Positions 32,816-41,459 of a stretch of 64,000 nucleotides of DNA are shown here, piece by piece. The notes beneath the pieces were generated by a model. That model had not been told where the DNA came from and did no database searches. It saw only the letters and a program-made list of their open reading frames with translations. The stretch is from Cryobacterium tagatosivorans (lineage in GTDB: Bacteria > Actinomycetota > Actinomycetes > Actinomycetales > Microbacteriaceae), in the NCBI RefSeq assembly GCF_004402215.1, contig NZ_SOEZ01000079.1:62001-126000 (forward strand). Direction: 5' to 3'. Every line of letters starts with the position of its first letter. Within the stretch, counting starts at the first letter, position 1. Position numbers and translations under genes: made by a program.

Positions 32816-33262
32816 CTAGGCCTCGGCGAGCGCCTTGAGCCTGGCGAGGGCGCGGGGCCACATCTCGGTGAACATGTCGGTGAACTCCTCCTCCGAGTCC
32901 AGAGCCACCGCAAGGGTCGTGACACCATCGGACTCGCTGAACGAGTAGCTTTCGCGCCCGCCAACGAACCTGGCCTGGTCGCCCCGGTACTCGACGCCCT
33001 TGACGATTTCGGCCAGGTATTCCAGCGTCATCAGCTCGTCGGGCCTGTTCTCGACGACCTTCGTGATCATCCCGCCCAGCTCGCCGTCCTCGTCGGGCCC
33101 AAAGAAGCGGATCTCGCTGCCCAGGTCCCAGCTGCCCTCGTAGTAGGAACCGCCCTCGTTGAACGCGCTGGTCCATTGCCGATACGTTGCGTCGTCGAAC
33201 ATGGTCGTCCACACGGTGTGTGCGGGAGCGTCGATCTGGACTGTGAAGTGCAGCTTTTCCAT
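32816..33262 (-). CDS. SRPBCC (AHSA1/START-like) domain protein
   Basis: A 148-residue helix-grip protein beginning MEKLHFTVQIDAPAHTVWTT; this N-terminus and WPRALARLKALAEA at the end are typical of AHSA1-type lipid- or ligand-binding proteins. The longer frame to 33469 is not similar. A minus-strand TACACT box at 33270-33275, 7 bases upstream, suggests leaderless expression. Ligand and role are unknown. Confidence 0.8.
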   Translation of the reverse strand: MEKLHFTVQIDAPAHTVWTTMFDDATYRQWTSAFNEGGSYYEGSWDLGSEIRFFGPDEDGELGGMITKVVENRPDELMTLEYLAEIVKGVEYRGDQARFVGGRESYSFSESDGVTTLAVALDSEEEFTDMFTEMWPRALARLKALAEA

Positions 33263-33334
33263 GCCGGGGAGTGTACCCCCGGCCCCGGGGGCGCACGAGA
33301 CTGCAGCCGGGGCGGCCGGAGGGCGCCCGGTTCG

Positions 33335-33411
33335 CGAAAACCGGAACCACCGCGTGGAAGGGGCTGATTCGTCCGGTTTTCGGGCACGACCCCTCGTTCC
33401 TTCCGGTTTTG
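33335..33411. repeat. Imperfect palindrome with three AAAACCGGA-type boxes
   Basis: CGAAAACCGGA (33335-33345) pairs with TCCGGTTTTCG (33372-33382), and a third related box TTCCGGTTTT follows at 33402-33411. It lies upstream of the SRPBCC gene and downstream of the decayed reductase gene. Degenerate terminator or operator are both possible. Confidence 0.45.
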
Positions 33412-33449
33412 ACAGCACGCCTCGACGCGCGGAAGAGGCCGACGACCGG

Positions 33450-34094
33450 CTACGGGTTCTCGCGCACACTCTCCAGGCCGTCGATCACCTCGAAGTCGCC
33501 CGTGACCAACGGCTTCGGGCGAAGGGTCAGGCAGACCGCCCCGGCGCCTGTCTTCTCCAGGTTGACCAGGGTGAACCCTGACGGCACCGAGCCGGGCTCG
33601 AAGAGCCGCTTGCCCGGCCCACGACGACGGGGAAATAGAGCAGGCGGTACTCGTCGACCAGGCCGGCGTCGTGCAGGGCGCGGGCCAGCCGGTAGCTGCC
33701 GTGCACCTGCAGTTCGCGCCCCGGCCGGGCCTTCAGCTCGGCCACGGCGGCCAGGACATCGGCCGGGAGCACGGTGGTGTTGTTCCACGCCGGGTTGACG
33801 AGCGTGGTGGAGGCGACGTATTTTGGCAGTCCGTTGAGGGCCAGCGCGACCGGGTTGTCCGGGTCGGTGACCTGCTCCCAGTACGGCTGCATCATCTGGA
33901 ATGTGGTCCGCCCGAGCAGGATGGCGTCGGCCTCGGCGAACCAGCCGTCGACGATCCGCCCGCCCCATGCCCTCGTCGGCGAGGGGCACGAGCCAGCCGC
34001 CCCGGTCGAAGCCGCCGGACCGGTCTTCCTCGCGGCCGCCCGGGCCCTGCATGACGCCGTCCAGGGTGAGGAAGGTGTTGACCGTGAGCTTCAT
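33450..34094 (-). pseudogene. RibD-fold dihydrofolate-reductase-like gene with two frameshifts
   Basis: The start ([20 protein letters not shown]) and the end ([20 protein letters not shown] then [10 protein letters not shown]) lie in one frame. The middle ([50 protein letters not shown]) is in another frame, 33527-33895 extended. Two single-base changes, near 33965 in a GGGGCGGGCGG run and near 33618 in GGGCCGGGC, restore a complete protein of the RibD C-terminal-domain family. Either a pseudogene or base-calling errors in G/C runs. Confidence 0.82.
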
Positions 34095-34198
34095 CGCAAT
34101 CCTCTCGTGGGTGAGGCAGCACGGATGGCTGCACCCAGGCCCAGCGTCGTCCGGGGTGGAAGGGCTGTCAACCGTGGGTGCGGCCCTAGGGTTGGTTC

Positions 34199-34405
34199 AT
34201 GATCAGGCGCGCGGATCCAGAGGATCTCGCCGCCCTCCCCGCGATCGAAGTCGCCGCCGGGGAGTCGTTTCGAGCCCTGGGCATGGACGAGATCGCCGCC
34301 GACCCGCCGCCCTGCCTGGCCGCGCTCGCCGGGTACCAGGCCCAGGGACGGGCGTGGCTCGCCACCGACCACATCGTCGGGCCCCTCACGCCGAGCGGTG
34401 ACTGA
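34199..34405 (+). pseudogene. Truncated GNAT acetyltransferase
   Basis: Only 68 codons: MIRRADPEDLAALPAIEVAA ... YQAQGRAWLATDHIVGPL then TPSGD and stop. This is the first third of a GNAT protein (normally about 170 residues) without the acetyl-CoA-binding RGxGxG motif. The region downstream is occupied by the convergent PrmC-like gene, so the rest was deleted. A TAGGGT box (34187-34192) lies 6 bases before the ATG and may still drive it. Confidence 0.7.
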
Positions 34406-34484
34406 TCGATTCGGCGCACTGGTTGCCCTATGCGTCCGATACGGCGGAGCGGCTGGCATCCCGGTGCCTGGGGCGGGCGGGGTG

Positions 34485-35255
34485 TCAGCCGCCGGTGCCG
34501 ATGACGACGGTTCCATCGAGGTCGTCGGAATGCACCACCTTCGGCGTCAGCCCGTTCTGGGCGAAGACGGCCATGGTGTGCGCTGCCTGCGCCTGGCTCG
34601 TCTCGACGAGCAGGTACCCGCCCGGCGCCAGCCAGGCTGGTGCGGCCGCGGCCACGCGCCGCTGCACGTCGAGGCCGTCGGCCCCGCCGTCGAGGGCCAA
34701 CCGGGCCTCGTGCAGGCGGGCCTCCGGCGGCATCCGCTCGATGGCCCCGGTGGGGACGTAGGGGGCGTTGGCGACCAGCACGTCGACCCGGCCGCGCAGG
34801 GCCGCTGGCAGGGCGTCGAGGAGGTCGCCCTCGAATACTCGACCGCCCAGGGCGGAGAGGTTGCGCCGGGCGCACTCCACCGCCGCGGAGTCGATGTCGG
34901 TGGCGTAGAGCTCGATCGTGGGCGTGGCCGAGCTGAGCGCCGCGCCGACGGCGCCGGAACCGCAGCACAGGTCGACGACGATCGCCCCTGGGCGGCACAC
35001 CGCGAGGGCCTGGCTCACGAGGAACTCGGTGCGGCGGCGCGGGACGAAGACGCCCGGATCGACCTGCACGCGCAGCCCGTAGAACTCGGCCCAGCCGAGG
35101 ATGTGTTCCAGCGGCAGGCCCCGGACGCGCCTCTCCACCATCGCGGCGAGTTCGTCCGGCGTGCGCGCCGCGGAGGTGAGCAGGCGCGCCTCGTCTTCGG
35201 CGAAGACGCAGCCGGCCGCGCGGAGCCGGGCAGCGATGGCGGAGGGGGGTGTCAT
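34485..35255 (-). CDS. PrmC/HemK-like protein methyltransferase
   Basis: A 256-residue SAM-dependent enzyme. VDLCCGSGAVGAAL is the SAM-binding motif I, EHILGWAEFYGLRVQV and VFVPRRRTEFL resemble the PrmC N-terminal part. The catalytic NPPY motif is replaced by NAPY (VLVANAPYVPTG), as in a distinct actinobacterial subgroup often annotated as putative glutamine methyltransferase. It may modify a protein other than release factors. Start at 35255; a TAGAGT box lies 8 bases upstream on the minus strand. Confidence 0.85.
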   Translation of the reverse strand: MTPPSAIAARLRAAGCVFAEDEARLLTSAARTPDELAAMVERRVRGLPLEHILGWAEFYGLRVQVDPGVFVPRRRTEFLVSQALAVCRPGAIVVDLCCGSGAVGAALSSATPTIELYATDIDSAAVECARRNLSALGGRVFEGDLLDALPAALRGRVDVLVANAPYVPTGAIERMPPEARLHEARLALDGGADGLDVQRRVAAAAPAWLAPGGYLLVETSQAQAAHTMAVFAQNGLTPKVVHSDDLDGTVVIGTGG

Positions 35256-35348
35256 TGCACGGGACTCTACTCCACCGGCGACAGAGGCTATTCCCTTGCG
35301 GCGCGGATGCCGCAGTACCTAGACTGGGCGCAAATTGGGGGGTCATTC

Positions 35349-35690
35349 ATGTCCAACGGCGGCGAATACACGGGCTCGGCGACGCGGCTTCCGGCCGGGC
35401 AGACGCATCCCGGCGGGATCGTGCCCGACCATCGGGATGCAGCGGGTGTTGCGACCGTTGCGGCGAATACCCGGGTGGCGGCCATCACCGGGATTGTCCT
35501 GGGAGTGATCCCGGCGCTGTCGCTGATCGGGCTGATCGTGAGCATCGTTGCGCTCGCCGGGTATCGCAAGGCGGGCGCGAGGCCGACGCTCGCCCTCATC
35601 GGCATCGTTGTCAGCGCGGTGGTCCTCGTCGGCTTCGGCGTGTACCTGCTCATGCTCGGTGGCCTGCTCGCGGCGAGCCAGGGCTCCTAG
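35349..35690 (+). CDS. DUF4190-type small membrane protein
   Basis: A 113-residue protein. A hydrophilic 40-residue N-terminus is followed by two membrane helices (about 43-66 and 78-108), with the intervening ALAGYRKAGARPTLALIGI typical of DUF4190. Membrane location with cytoplasmic N-terminus is likely; role unknown. A promoter-like TTGCGG (35296-35301) / TAGACT (35320-35325) pair with 18-bp spacing lies upstream. It ends close to a family B palindrome. Confidence 0.8.
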   Translation: MSNGGEYTGSATRLPAGQTHPGGIVPDHRDAAGVATVAANTRVAAITGIVLGVIPALSLIGLIVSIVALAGYRKAGARPTLALIGIVVSAVVLVGFGVYLLMLGGLLAASQGS

Positions 35691-35724
35691 GCGCACGCAT
35701 TCTCGCTCCCGGGGGCGCTCGAAG

Positions 35725-35785
35725 GTTGAGTCGCGGAGAAAGTACCTTCCCGCGCGGGATGAAGGTACTTTGTCCGCAACTCAAC
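35725..35785. repeat. Long palindrome, family B copy 1
   Basis: Arms of 25 nt (35725-35749 and 35761-35785) with 2 mismatches share the core AAAGTACCTTC / GAAGGTACTTT; the loop is CCGCGCGGGAT. It separates the DUF4190 gene from the convergent SDR gene. A second copy is at 47071-47119. Confidence 0.85.
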
Positions 35786-35797
35786 CCGACGGGCGGG

Positions 35798-37336
35798 CTA
35801 CCAGGTGCCGGGCTTGTAGTCCTTGAGGAAGACGCCGCAGAGGTCCTCGCCGGCCTCGCCGCGAACGATCGGGTCGTAGACCCTGGCCGCGCCGTCGACG
35901 AGGTCGAGGGGCGCGTGGAAGCCCTCCTCGGCGAGGCGGATCTTGGTCGGGTGCGGGCGCTCGTCGGTGATCCAGCCGGTATCGACGCTGGTCATCAGGA
36001 TGCCGTCGGAGAGCATTTCCTTCGCGCTCGTGCGGGTGAGCATGTTCAACGCGGCCTTGGCCATGTTCGTGTGCGGATGTCCCGGCCCCTTGTAGCCTCG
36101 GCCGAAGACGCCCTCCATCGCGGAGACGTTGACGATGTAGGTGCGCCGGGCGGGGGAGGCGGCCATCGAGGCGCGCAGGCGGCTGACCAGCAGGAACGGC
36201 GCCGTCGTGTTGCAGAGCTGCACCTCGAGCATCTCGAGCGGGTCGACATCCTCGATGTTGGCGGTCCAGCTGTTCACGTCGTGCAGGTCGGGCACGAGCC
36301 CGCCGGCATCGATGGCGGTGCCTGCCGCGAGGCGCTCGAGCGAGGAGGAGCCCGGCGCGAGGGCGAGGGCGGTGAGGTCGTCCGCGGTGAGCGCGCCCGC
36401 CCCGGCGGCGGCCGCGGCGAGGATGGGGTGGCTGCTGACCGAGGCGGCCAGGGCGGACGGATGCGCGTCGTTCGTGTGCCCGAAGCTCACGATCTCGGGG
36501 ATGATCCCCTCCGGCAGCGGCGACGACTCGGCCTCGACCAGCGGCGAATACGACCCGGGGGAGCGGCGCACGGTCTGCGCCGCGTTGTTGATCAGGATGT
36601 CGAGCGGTCCCTGGGCCGCAACGGAATCGGCCAGGCCGATCACCTGGGCCGGGTCGCGCAGGTCGATCCCGACGATGCGCAGGCGGTGCAGCCAGTCGGC
36701 CGAGTCGGGCATGGCGCTGAAGCGGCGCACCGCGTCGCGCGGGAACCGGGTGGTGATCGTGGTGTGCGCGCCGTCCCGGAGCAGGCGGAGGGCGATGTAC
36801 ATGCCGATCTTCGCGCGGCCGCCGGTGAGTAGCGCGCGTTTGCCGGTGAGGTCGGTGCGGGCGTCGCGCTTGTCGTGGCTCATCGCAGCGCAGCTCGGGC
36901 AGAGCTGGTGGTAGAAGGCATCGACGAGGGTGTAGCGCTGCTTGCAGATGTAGCAGGGGCGGGCGACGAGCAGCTCGCCGGCCGACGGCTTGCTCGTGCC
37001 GAGGCGCAGCTGCGCGCCGATGGTCTCGTCGTCGATGCGGGTCGGGGCACCGGTCGCCGTGGCCGCGATCACGTCGCGGTCGGCATCCGCGATGGCCTGG
37101 CGCTTCTCGGAGCGGCGCGCGACCTTGACCGACTTGAACATCTTGGCGGTGGCCTGGCGCACGGTGACGAAGTCCGGGTCATCCGGGTCGATCGTGGTGA
37201 GCTGCGCGAGCACGCGCAGGGCAACCTCGAGGTCGGCCGGGTCGATGCCGGGTGTGCTGGGCGTGCCGGCACTGGGCGCCGTCGACGGAACGGGCACGGC
37301 CGGAGGCACGGTGTCGGTGGCAGGCACAGTGGTCAT
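35798..37336 (-). CDS. Atypical SDR oxidoreductase with internal zinc ribbon
   Basis: A 512-residue protein. The N-terminal 120 residues are Pro/Asp-rich then helical. A zinc ribbon follows (CYICKQRY ... QLCPSCA, about residues 128-149). Then comes an SDR Rossmann domain (KRALLTGGRAKIGMYIALRL, LDILINNAAQTV). In the active-site region NVSAMEGVFGRG and PHTNMAKAALN, Ser and Lys are kept but Thr occupies the usual Tyr of YxxxK. The start has a TAGAAT box 6 bases before the ATG (37343-37348), so it is probably leaderless. The natural substrate is unknown. Confidence 0.8.
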   Translation of the reverse strand: MTTVPATDTVPPAVPVPSTAPSAGTPSTPGIDPADLEVALRVLAQLTTIDPDDPDFVTVRQATAKMFKSVKVARRSEKRQAIADADRDVIAATATGAPTRIDDETIGAQLRLGTSKPSAGELLVARPCYICKQRYTLVDAFYHQLCPSCAAMSHDKRDARTDLTGKRALLTGGRAKIGMYIALRLLRDGAHTTITTRFPRDAVRRFSAMPDSADWLHRLRIVGIDLRDPAQVIGLADSVAAQGPLDILINNAAQTVRRSPGSYSPLVEAESSPLPEGIIPEIVSFGHTNDAHPSALAASVSSHPILAAAAAGAGALTADDLTALALAPGSSSLERLAAGTAIDAGGLVPDLHDVNSWTANIEDVDPLEMLEVQLCNTTAPFLLVSRLRASMAASPARRTYIVNVSAMEGVFGRGYKGPGHPHTNMAKAALNMLTRTSAKEMLSDGILMTSVDTGWITDERPHPTKIRLAEEGFHAPLDLVDGAARVYDPIVRGEAGEDLCGVFLKDYKPGTW

Positions 37337-37430
37337 CCGTCAATTCTACGGCGGCAGCCTGTGAGGCCCCGCCCTCCGGCCGCGCCCTCCGGCCGCGCCC
37401 TCGGGCCGGGGGACCGGCACGGGATGCGGA

Positions 37431-37472
37431 AACGGACATGTGCTGCCGGTGTAGCGGCAACACATGTCCGTT
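37431..37472. repeat. Gene-end palindrome
   Basis: Arms AACGGACATGTGCTGCCG (37431-37448) and the complementary 37455-37472 pair with one mismatch around a 6-nt loop. It separates the SDR start region from the end of the MHS transporter on the same strand and may end the transporter transcript. Confidence 0.6.
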
Positions 37473-37488
37473 CGGGCGGCGCGGGGTG

Positions 37489-39069
37489 TTAGACCTTCGC
37501 GGGCTCGGCATCCTGCGCGTCGACCACGTCAACGGCGTTGGTCGCCGCTTCGTAGGTGTGGTCGAACGGCATCTCGTCCATGTCGAGCATCGGGTTCTCG
37601 TCCTGGCCCGCAACGAGTTCCCTGGCTTCGGCCTCCGAGGTCACACTCGGCATCGAGCCGAGCAGGGGGCGCTGGGCCGTCTCCTTCATGAAGTAGATGG
37701 TGATCGCTCCGATGACGGATGTCCCCATCAGGTAGTACGCCGGCGCCATGTCGTCGCCGGAGGCCGCAATGAGGGCCGCGATGATGAACGGGGTCGTTCC
37801 TCCGAAGATCGCGACGGAGAAGTTGTAGGCGATGCCCATCGCTCCGTAGCGGCTCTCGGTCGGGAACAGGGCCGGCAGGGCCGACGCCAGGTTGGCCACG
37901 TAGAAGGTCACCGGGAAGGCGATCAGCGCGAGGCCGAGCAGGGTGGTCCAGACCTCACCGATGTCGATGAGGAGGAACGCCGGGATGGAGAGGAAGACCG
38001 CGCTGATCGCACCGATCCAGAGCACCGGACGTCGTCCGATCTTGTCGGAGAGGCGACCGGCCAGCGGGATGCAGATCGACATGATGACCAGGATCGGAAT
38101 GGTCAGCAGCGTTCCATGGAACTCGTCGTAGCCCTTGTTGGCCGTGAGATAAGTCGGCATGTAGGACGTGAGCGCATAGCCGAGCGTGTTGGCGGACGCC
38201 ACGAGGACCATGGCCAGCACGATTCCGCGCCAGTAGGCCTTGAAGATAGCGAGCGGGCCCTTGGCGGCGGGGGCATCGGCGACCAGCGGGTCGTTCGCCG
38301 CGATCTCCTTGGCGTCCAGGGTCGCCTGGAAGGTCGGCGATTCCTCGATCTTCATCCGGAAGTAGATGGCGATGAGGCCCAGGGGTCCGGCGATGAGGAA
38401 CGGGATGCGCCAGCCCCAGTCCTCCATGACGTCCTGTCCCAGGGTGACCTGCAACACGGAGACGAGGGCCGCACCGATGGCGAAGCCGAGGTAGCTGCCC
38501 ATGTCCAGCAGGCTCGCGAAGAATCCGCGGTGCTTGTCCGGAGCGTGTTCGCTGACGAAGGTGGTGGCACCGGCGTACTCACCGCCGGTGGAGAAGCCCT
38601 GGACGATCTTGGTGAACACCAGCAGGGCAGCGGCCAACATGCCGACCTGGGCGTACCCGGGCAGCAGACCGACGGCGAAGGTGGAGACGGCCATGAGCAT
38701 GAGCGTCATGGACAGCACCTTCTGGCGGCCGATCTTGTCGCCGAGCCAGCCGAAGAACACGCCACCGAGGGGGCGGGCGATGAACGTGGCCGCGAAGGTT
38801 CCGAGCAGGAACAGCGTCTGCACGGTCTTGTCGGCCTCGGGCAGGAACACCGGGCCCATCGTGGTGATCAGGTAGCCGAAGACACCGACGTCGTACCACT
38901 CCATGGTGTTTCCGACGATCGTTCCGCCGAGGGCTTTCTTCAGCTTGGGGTGGTCGACGACGTTGACGTCGGACTCCTTGAGCCGGCGCCGCAGGAGCGG
39001 TTTTTTGGATTTCACGGCGGCGCTTGTGGCACCGCTCAGAGACGTGTTTTTACTTCGGTCAATAGGCAA
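37489..39069 (-). CDS. MFS transporter of the metabolite:H+ symporter (MHS/ProP-like) family
   Basis: About 526 residues with twelve membrane helices. IVGNTMEWYDVGVFGYL (helix 1), FIARPLGGVFFGWLGDKIGR (loop 2-3 motif) and STGGEYAGATTFVSEHAPDK are MHS signatures shared with ProP and KgtP. It imports an organic acid, betaine or related compound with protons. The start at the TTG 39069 (LPIDRSKNTS, GAGAAG upstream) is the best of several; the frame extends to 39306 without similarity. An inverted repeat lies upstream (39160-39182). Confidence 0.88.
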   Translation of the reverse strand: MPIDRSKNTSLSGATSAAVKSKKPLLRRRLKESDVNVVDHPKLKKALGGTIVGNTMEWYDVGVFGYLITTMGPVFLPEADKTVQTLFLLGTFAATFIARPLGGVFFGWLGDKIGRQKVLSMTLMLMAVSTFAVGLLPGYAQVGMLAAALLVFTKIVQGFSTGGEYAGATTFVSEHAPDKHRGFFASLLDMGSYLGFAIGAALVSVLQVTLGQDVMEDWGWRIPFLIAGPLGLIAIYFRMKIEESPTFQATLDAKEIAANDPLVADAPAAKGPLAIFKAYWRGIVLAMVLVASANTLGYALTSYMPTYLTANKGYDEFHGTLLTIPILVIMSICIPLAGRLSDKIGRRPVLWIGAISAVFLSIPAFLLIDIGEVWTTLLGLALIAFPVTFYVANLASALPALFPTESRYGAMGIAYNFSVAIFGGTTPFIIAALIAASGDDMAPAYYLMGTSVIGAITIYFMKETAQRPLLGSMPSVTSEAEARELVAGQDENPMLDMDEMPFDHTYEAATNAVDVVDAQDAEPAKV

Positions 39070-39159
39070 TATGTTCTTCTCTCGTGGAGGCCATTTGCGT
39101 GAGACCTGTGGCGACCCGTGGTCGGGAAATTTCCGAATCATTCTCGGGCAAGCTAGCCA

Positions 39160-39239
39160 TTTTAGCCGATGATCGGCCAAAACGTTATTCCGGATGCAAT
39201 TTTGACGGGATTCGGGGGCCCATAAGCGCCGCCTAGTCT
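39160..39239. promoter_or_regulatory. Divergent control region: operator-like repeat and a leaderless promoter
   Basis: An inverted repeat TTTTAGCCGAT / ATCGGCCAAAA (39160-39170, 39172-39182) lies between the MHS transporter and the DsbA-like gene. For the rightward gene TTGACG (39212-39217) and TAGTCT (39234-39239) are 16 bp apart, and the ATG follows 6 bases later. Confidence 0.6.
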
Positions 39240-39245
39240 GGACAT

Positions 39246-39899
39246 ATGACTGATTCGATCGAGTTCTGGTTCGACCCTTCCTGCCCCTGGGCATGGGTGA
39301 CTTCACGGTGGGTGGACGAGGTCGCGGACGCGCGCCGGCTCGACGTCACCTGGAACGTGATGAGCCTCGCCGTGCTCAACGAGGACAAGGAGGTCAGCGA
39401 CGAGTACCAGGCCTTCTTCCCCCGGGCCCTGAAGTACACCCGCCTGGTCCAGGCCGCCCAGGAACTGCACGGACAGGAGAGCGTCAAGGCCCTCTACGGC
39501 GCCCTCGGCGCCCTGATCCACCTCGGCGGACAGACCGACCCGGACGCGGTCATCCCGGCGGCGCTCGCCGAGGTGGGATTACCGGCCTCGTTCGCCGCCC
39601 ACGCGGACAGCGACGAATTCGATGTGGCCATGCGACTGAGCCACTTCGAGGGCATCCGGCGGGTGGGCCACGACGTCGGGACGCCGATCATCGCCGTCGG
39701 CGACGTGGCCTTCTTCGGCCCCGTGATGTCGCCGGCTCCGACCGGCGCGCAGGCGCTCGCGCTCTGGGACGGGGTGATGGCGGCAGCCGCCTTCGACGGG
39801 TTCTTCGAACTCAAACGGAGTCGGACCCGCGAGCCGATCTTCGCGCCGCTGCCGACCGGCCCCGCCGACCAACCCGCCGCCCAACCCGCCGCCGACTAA
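39246..39899 (+). CDS. DsbA-family protein, mycothiol-nitroreductase (Rv2466c)-like
   Basis: A 217-residue thioredoxin-fold protein. FWFDPSCPWAWVTSRWVDEV is the Rv2466c-type start: the nucleophilic Cys at residue 13 is present, but the position of the second Cys of CPWC is Ala, so this is a monothiol variant. GTPIIAVGDVAFFGPVMSPA is the cis-Pro region. Family members use mycothiol or mycoredoxin to detoxify or activate nitro compounds. Leaderless promoter upstream, see the regulatory entry. Confidence 0.82.
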   Translation: MTDSIEFWFDPSCPWAWVTSRWVDEVADARRLDVTWNVMSLAVLNEDKEVSDEYQAFFPRALKYTRLVQAAQELHGQESVKALYGALGALIHLGGQTDPDAVIPAALAEVGLPASFAAHADSDEFDVAMRLSHFEGIRRVGHDVGTPIIAVGDVAFFGPVMSPAPTGAQALALWDGVMAAAAFDGFFELKRSRTREPIFAPLPTGPADQPAAQPAAD

Positions 39900-39912
39900 A
39901 TAGAATTCCCCT

Positions 39913-40401
39913 ATGCGCATCCACATCGCCACCGACCACGCGGGCCTGGACTTCAGCCGGCACCTCATGACCCACCTCACCGCCGCCGGCCACGAGGTCA
40001 TCGACCACGGGCCGCAGAGCTACGACGAGCTCGACGATTACCCGGCGTTCTGCATCAATGCGGCGCAGGCCGTGGTGAATGACCAGGCCGGCAACGTCGA
40101 GGCCCTGGGCGTCGTCTTCGGCGGGTCCGGCAACGGCGAGCAGATGGCCGCCAACAAGGTGAAGGGTGCGCGTGCGGCCCTGGTCTGGAACCTGAGCACC
40201 GCCCGGCTCGCCCGGGAGCACAACGACGCCAACGTCATCTCCATCGGGGCCAGGCAGCACACCGTCGAAGACGCGACGGCCTTCATCGACGCGTTCATTG
40301 CCGAGCCGTTCTCCGGGGCCGAGCGGCACGCGCGCCGGATCGCCCAGCTCGCGGAGTACGAAACAACCGGGCGGATCGCCGGCAAAGACATCGTGGCCTG
40401 A
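39913..40401 (+). CDS. rpiB: Ribose-5-phosphate isomerase B
   Basis: A 162-residue sugar isomerase interconverting ribose-5-P and ribulose-5-P (RpiB type). MRIHIATDHAGLDFSRHLMT, HGPQSYDELDDYP and GVVFGGSGNGEQMAANKVKG are characteristic, with the catalytic Glu in GNGEQ as in actinobacterial enzymes. A TAGAAT box (39901-39906) ends 6 bases before the ATG, so the mRNA is likely leaderless. The DNA glycosylase gene starts 2 bases after its stop. Confidence 0.95.
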   Translation: MRIHIATDHAGLDFSRHLMTHLTAAGHEVIDHGPQSYDELDDYPAFCINAAQAVVNDQAGNVEALGVVFGGSGNGEQMAANKVKGARAALVWNLSTARLAREHNDANVISIGARQHTVEDATAFIDAFIAEPFSGAERHARRIAQLAEYETTGRIAGKDIVA

Positions 40402-40403
40402 CC

Positions 40404-41459
40404 GTGCCCGAGGGTCATTCCGTCCACCGGATCACGCGCCAGTTCGCGCGCAACTTCGTCGGCAAGCCCGTGCGCCTCTCCTCGCCGCAGGGCCGGTTCG
40501 TGGCGGGGGCCGAGCAGCTCGACGGCCATGTGATGACGGATGCCCGGGCCGTCGGCAAGCAAATGTTCCTCGAGTTCGACAACGGACTCTGGCTGCGCAT
40601 CCACCTGGGCATGTACGGCGCGTGGGACTTCGCCGGGGACATCCTGATGGACGCGACGATCGCGTCGGCCAACGGCAGGATGGGGCAGACCAACCAGCGC
40701 GGCACGGTCCTGGCCGGCACGGACCTGGGTCGGGCCGGCCTGGGCGCCGTGCTCGACTCGGCCGGCGAGAACTCCCTGCACAGCATCGGGGCCCCGCGCC
40801 GCACCCGGGTGCGGATGGCCGAGCAGGAAAAGGAACTGGGCGCGGTCGAGACCTTCCCGCCCGAACCCGTGGGCCAGGTGCGCGTTCGCCTGCTCACCGA
40901 CACCGTCTCGGCCGACCTTCGCGGTCCGACCGCGTGCGAAGTGCTCGACGCCGGCCAGGTGGAAGCTGTGATCGCCAAGCTCGGACCCGATCCCCAGCTC
41001 GACGACGGCCAGGCCGCGGAAGACCGGTTCACGCACGCGGTGCGCCGCAGGCCCACCCCGATCGGCCTGCTCCTGATGGACCAGGCGGTGGTGGCCGGCA
41101 TCGGCAACGTGTACCGGGCCGAGCTCCTGTTCCGCGCCCGGATCGACCCGCATGCCCCAGGGAAGACCCTCAGCGACGACACGGTCCGCGGCCTCTGGCG
41201 GGACTGGTCGCACCTGCTCGCCATCGGCGTGAAAACCGGCCAGATGATGACGATGGACGACCTCGGCGACGACGAGTACGTCCTGGCCATGAGGAACCGG
41301 GCGGACCGGCACTGGGTCTACAAACGCGAGGGGCTGCCCTGCCGCGTCTGCGGCACGCACATCGCCCTCGAGGAGATGGGGGCACGCAAGCTGTACTGGT
41401 GCCCGTCCTGCCAGCGGCCCTCGGCCGGAACGATCGACCTGGAAAGCGGAATCCGATGA
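40404..41459 (+). CDS. Fpg/Nei-family DNA glycosylase
   Basis: A 351-residue base-excision repair enzyme. PEGHSVHRITRQF at the N-terminus carries the catalytic Pro2 and Glu3. The H2TH region is seen at VVAGIGNVYRAELLFRARID. The C-terminal zinc finger (CRVCGTHIALEEMGARKLYW then CPSCQ) is complete, with Arg-containing ends shared with Nei-type (endonuclease VIII-like) proteins. It excises oxidised pyrimidines. Start is GTG at 40404; cotranscribed with rpiB and the PaiB-like gene (ATGA overlap). Confidence 0.92.
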   Translation: MPEGHSVHRITRQFARNFVGKPVRLSSPQGRFVAGAEQLDGHVMTDARAVGKQMFLEFDNGLWLRIHLGMYGAWDFAGDILMDATIASANGRMGQTNQRGTVLAGTDLGRAGLGAVLDSAGENSLHSIGAPRRTRVRMAEQEKELGAVETFPPEPVGQVRVRLLTDTVSADLRGPTACEVLDAGQVEAVIAKLGPDPQLDDGQAAEDRFTHAVRRRPTPIGLLLMDQAVVAGIGNVYRAELLFRARIDPHAPGKTLSDDTVRGLWRDWSHLLAIGVKTGQMMTMDDLGDDEYVLAMRNRADRHWVYKREGLPCRVCGTHIALEEMGARKLYWCPSCQRPSAGTIDLESGIR

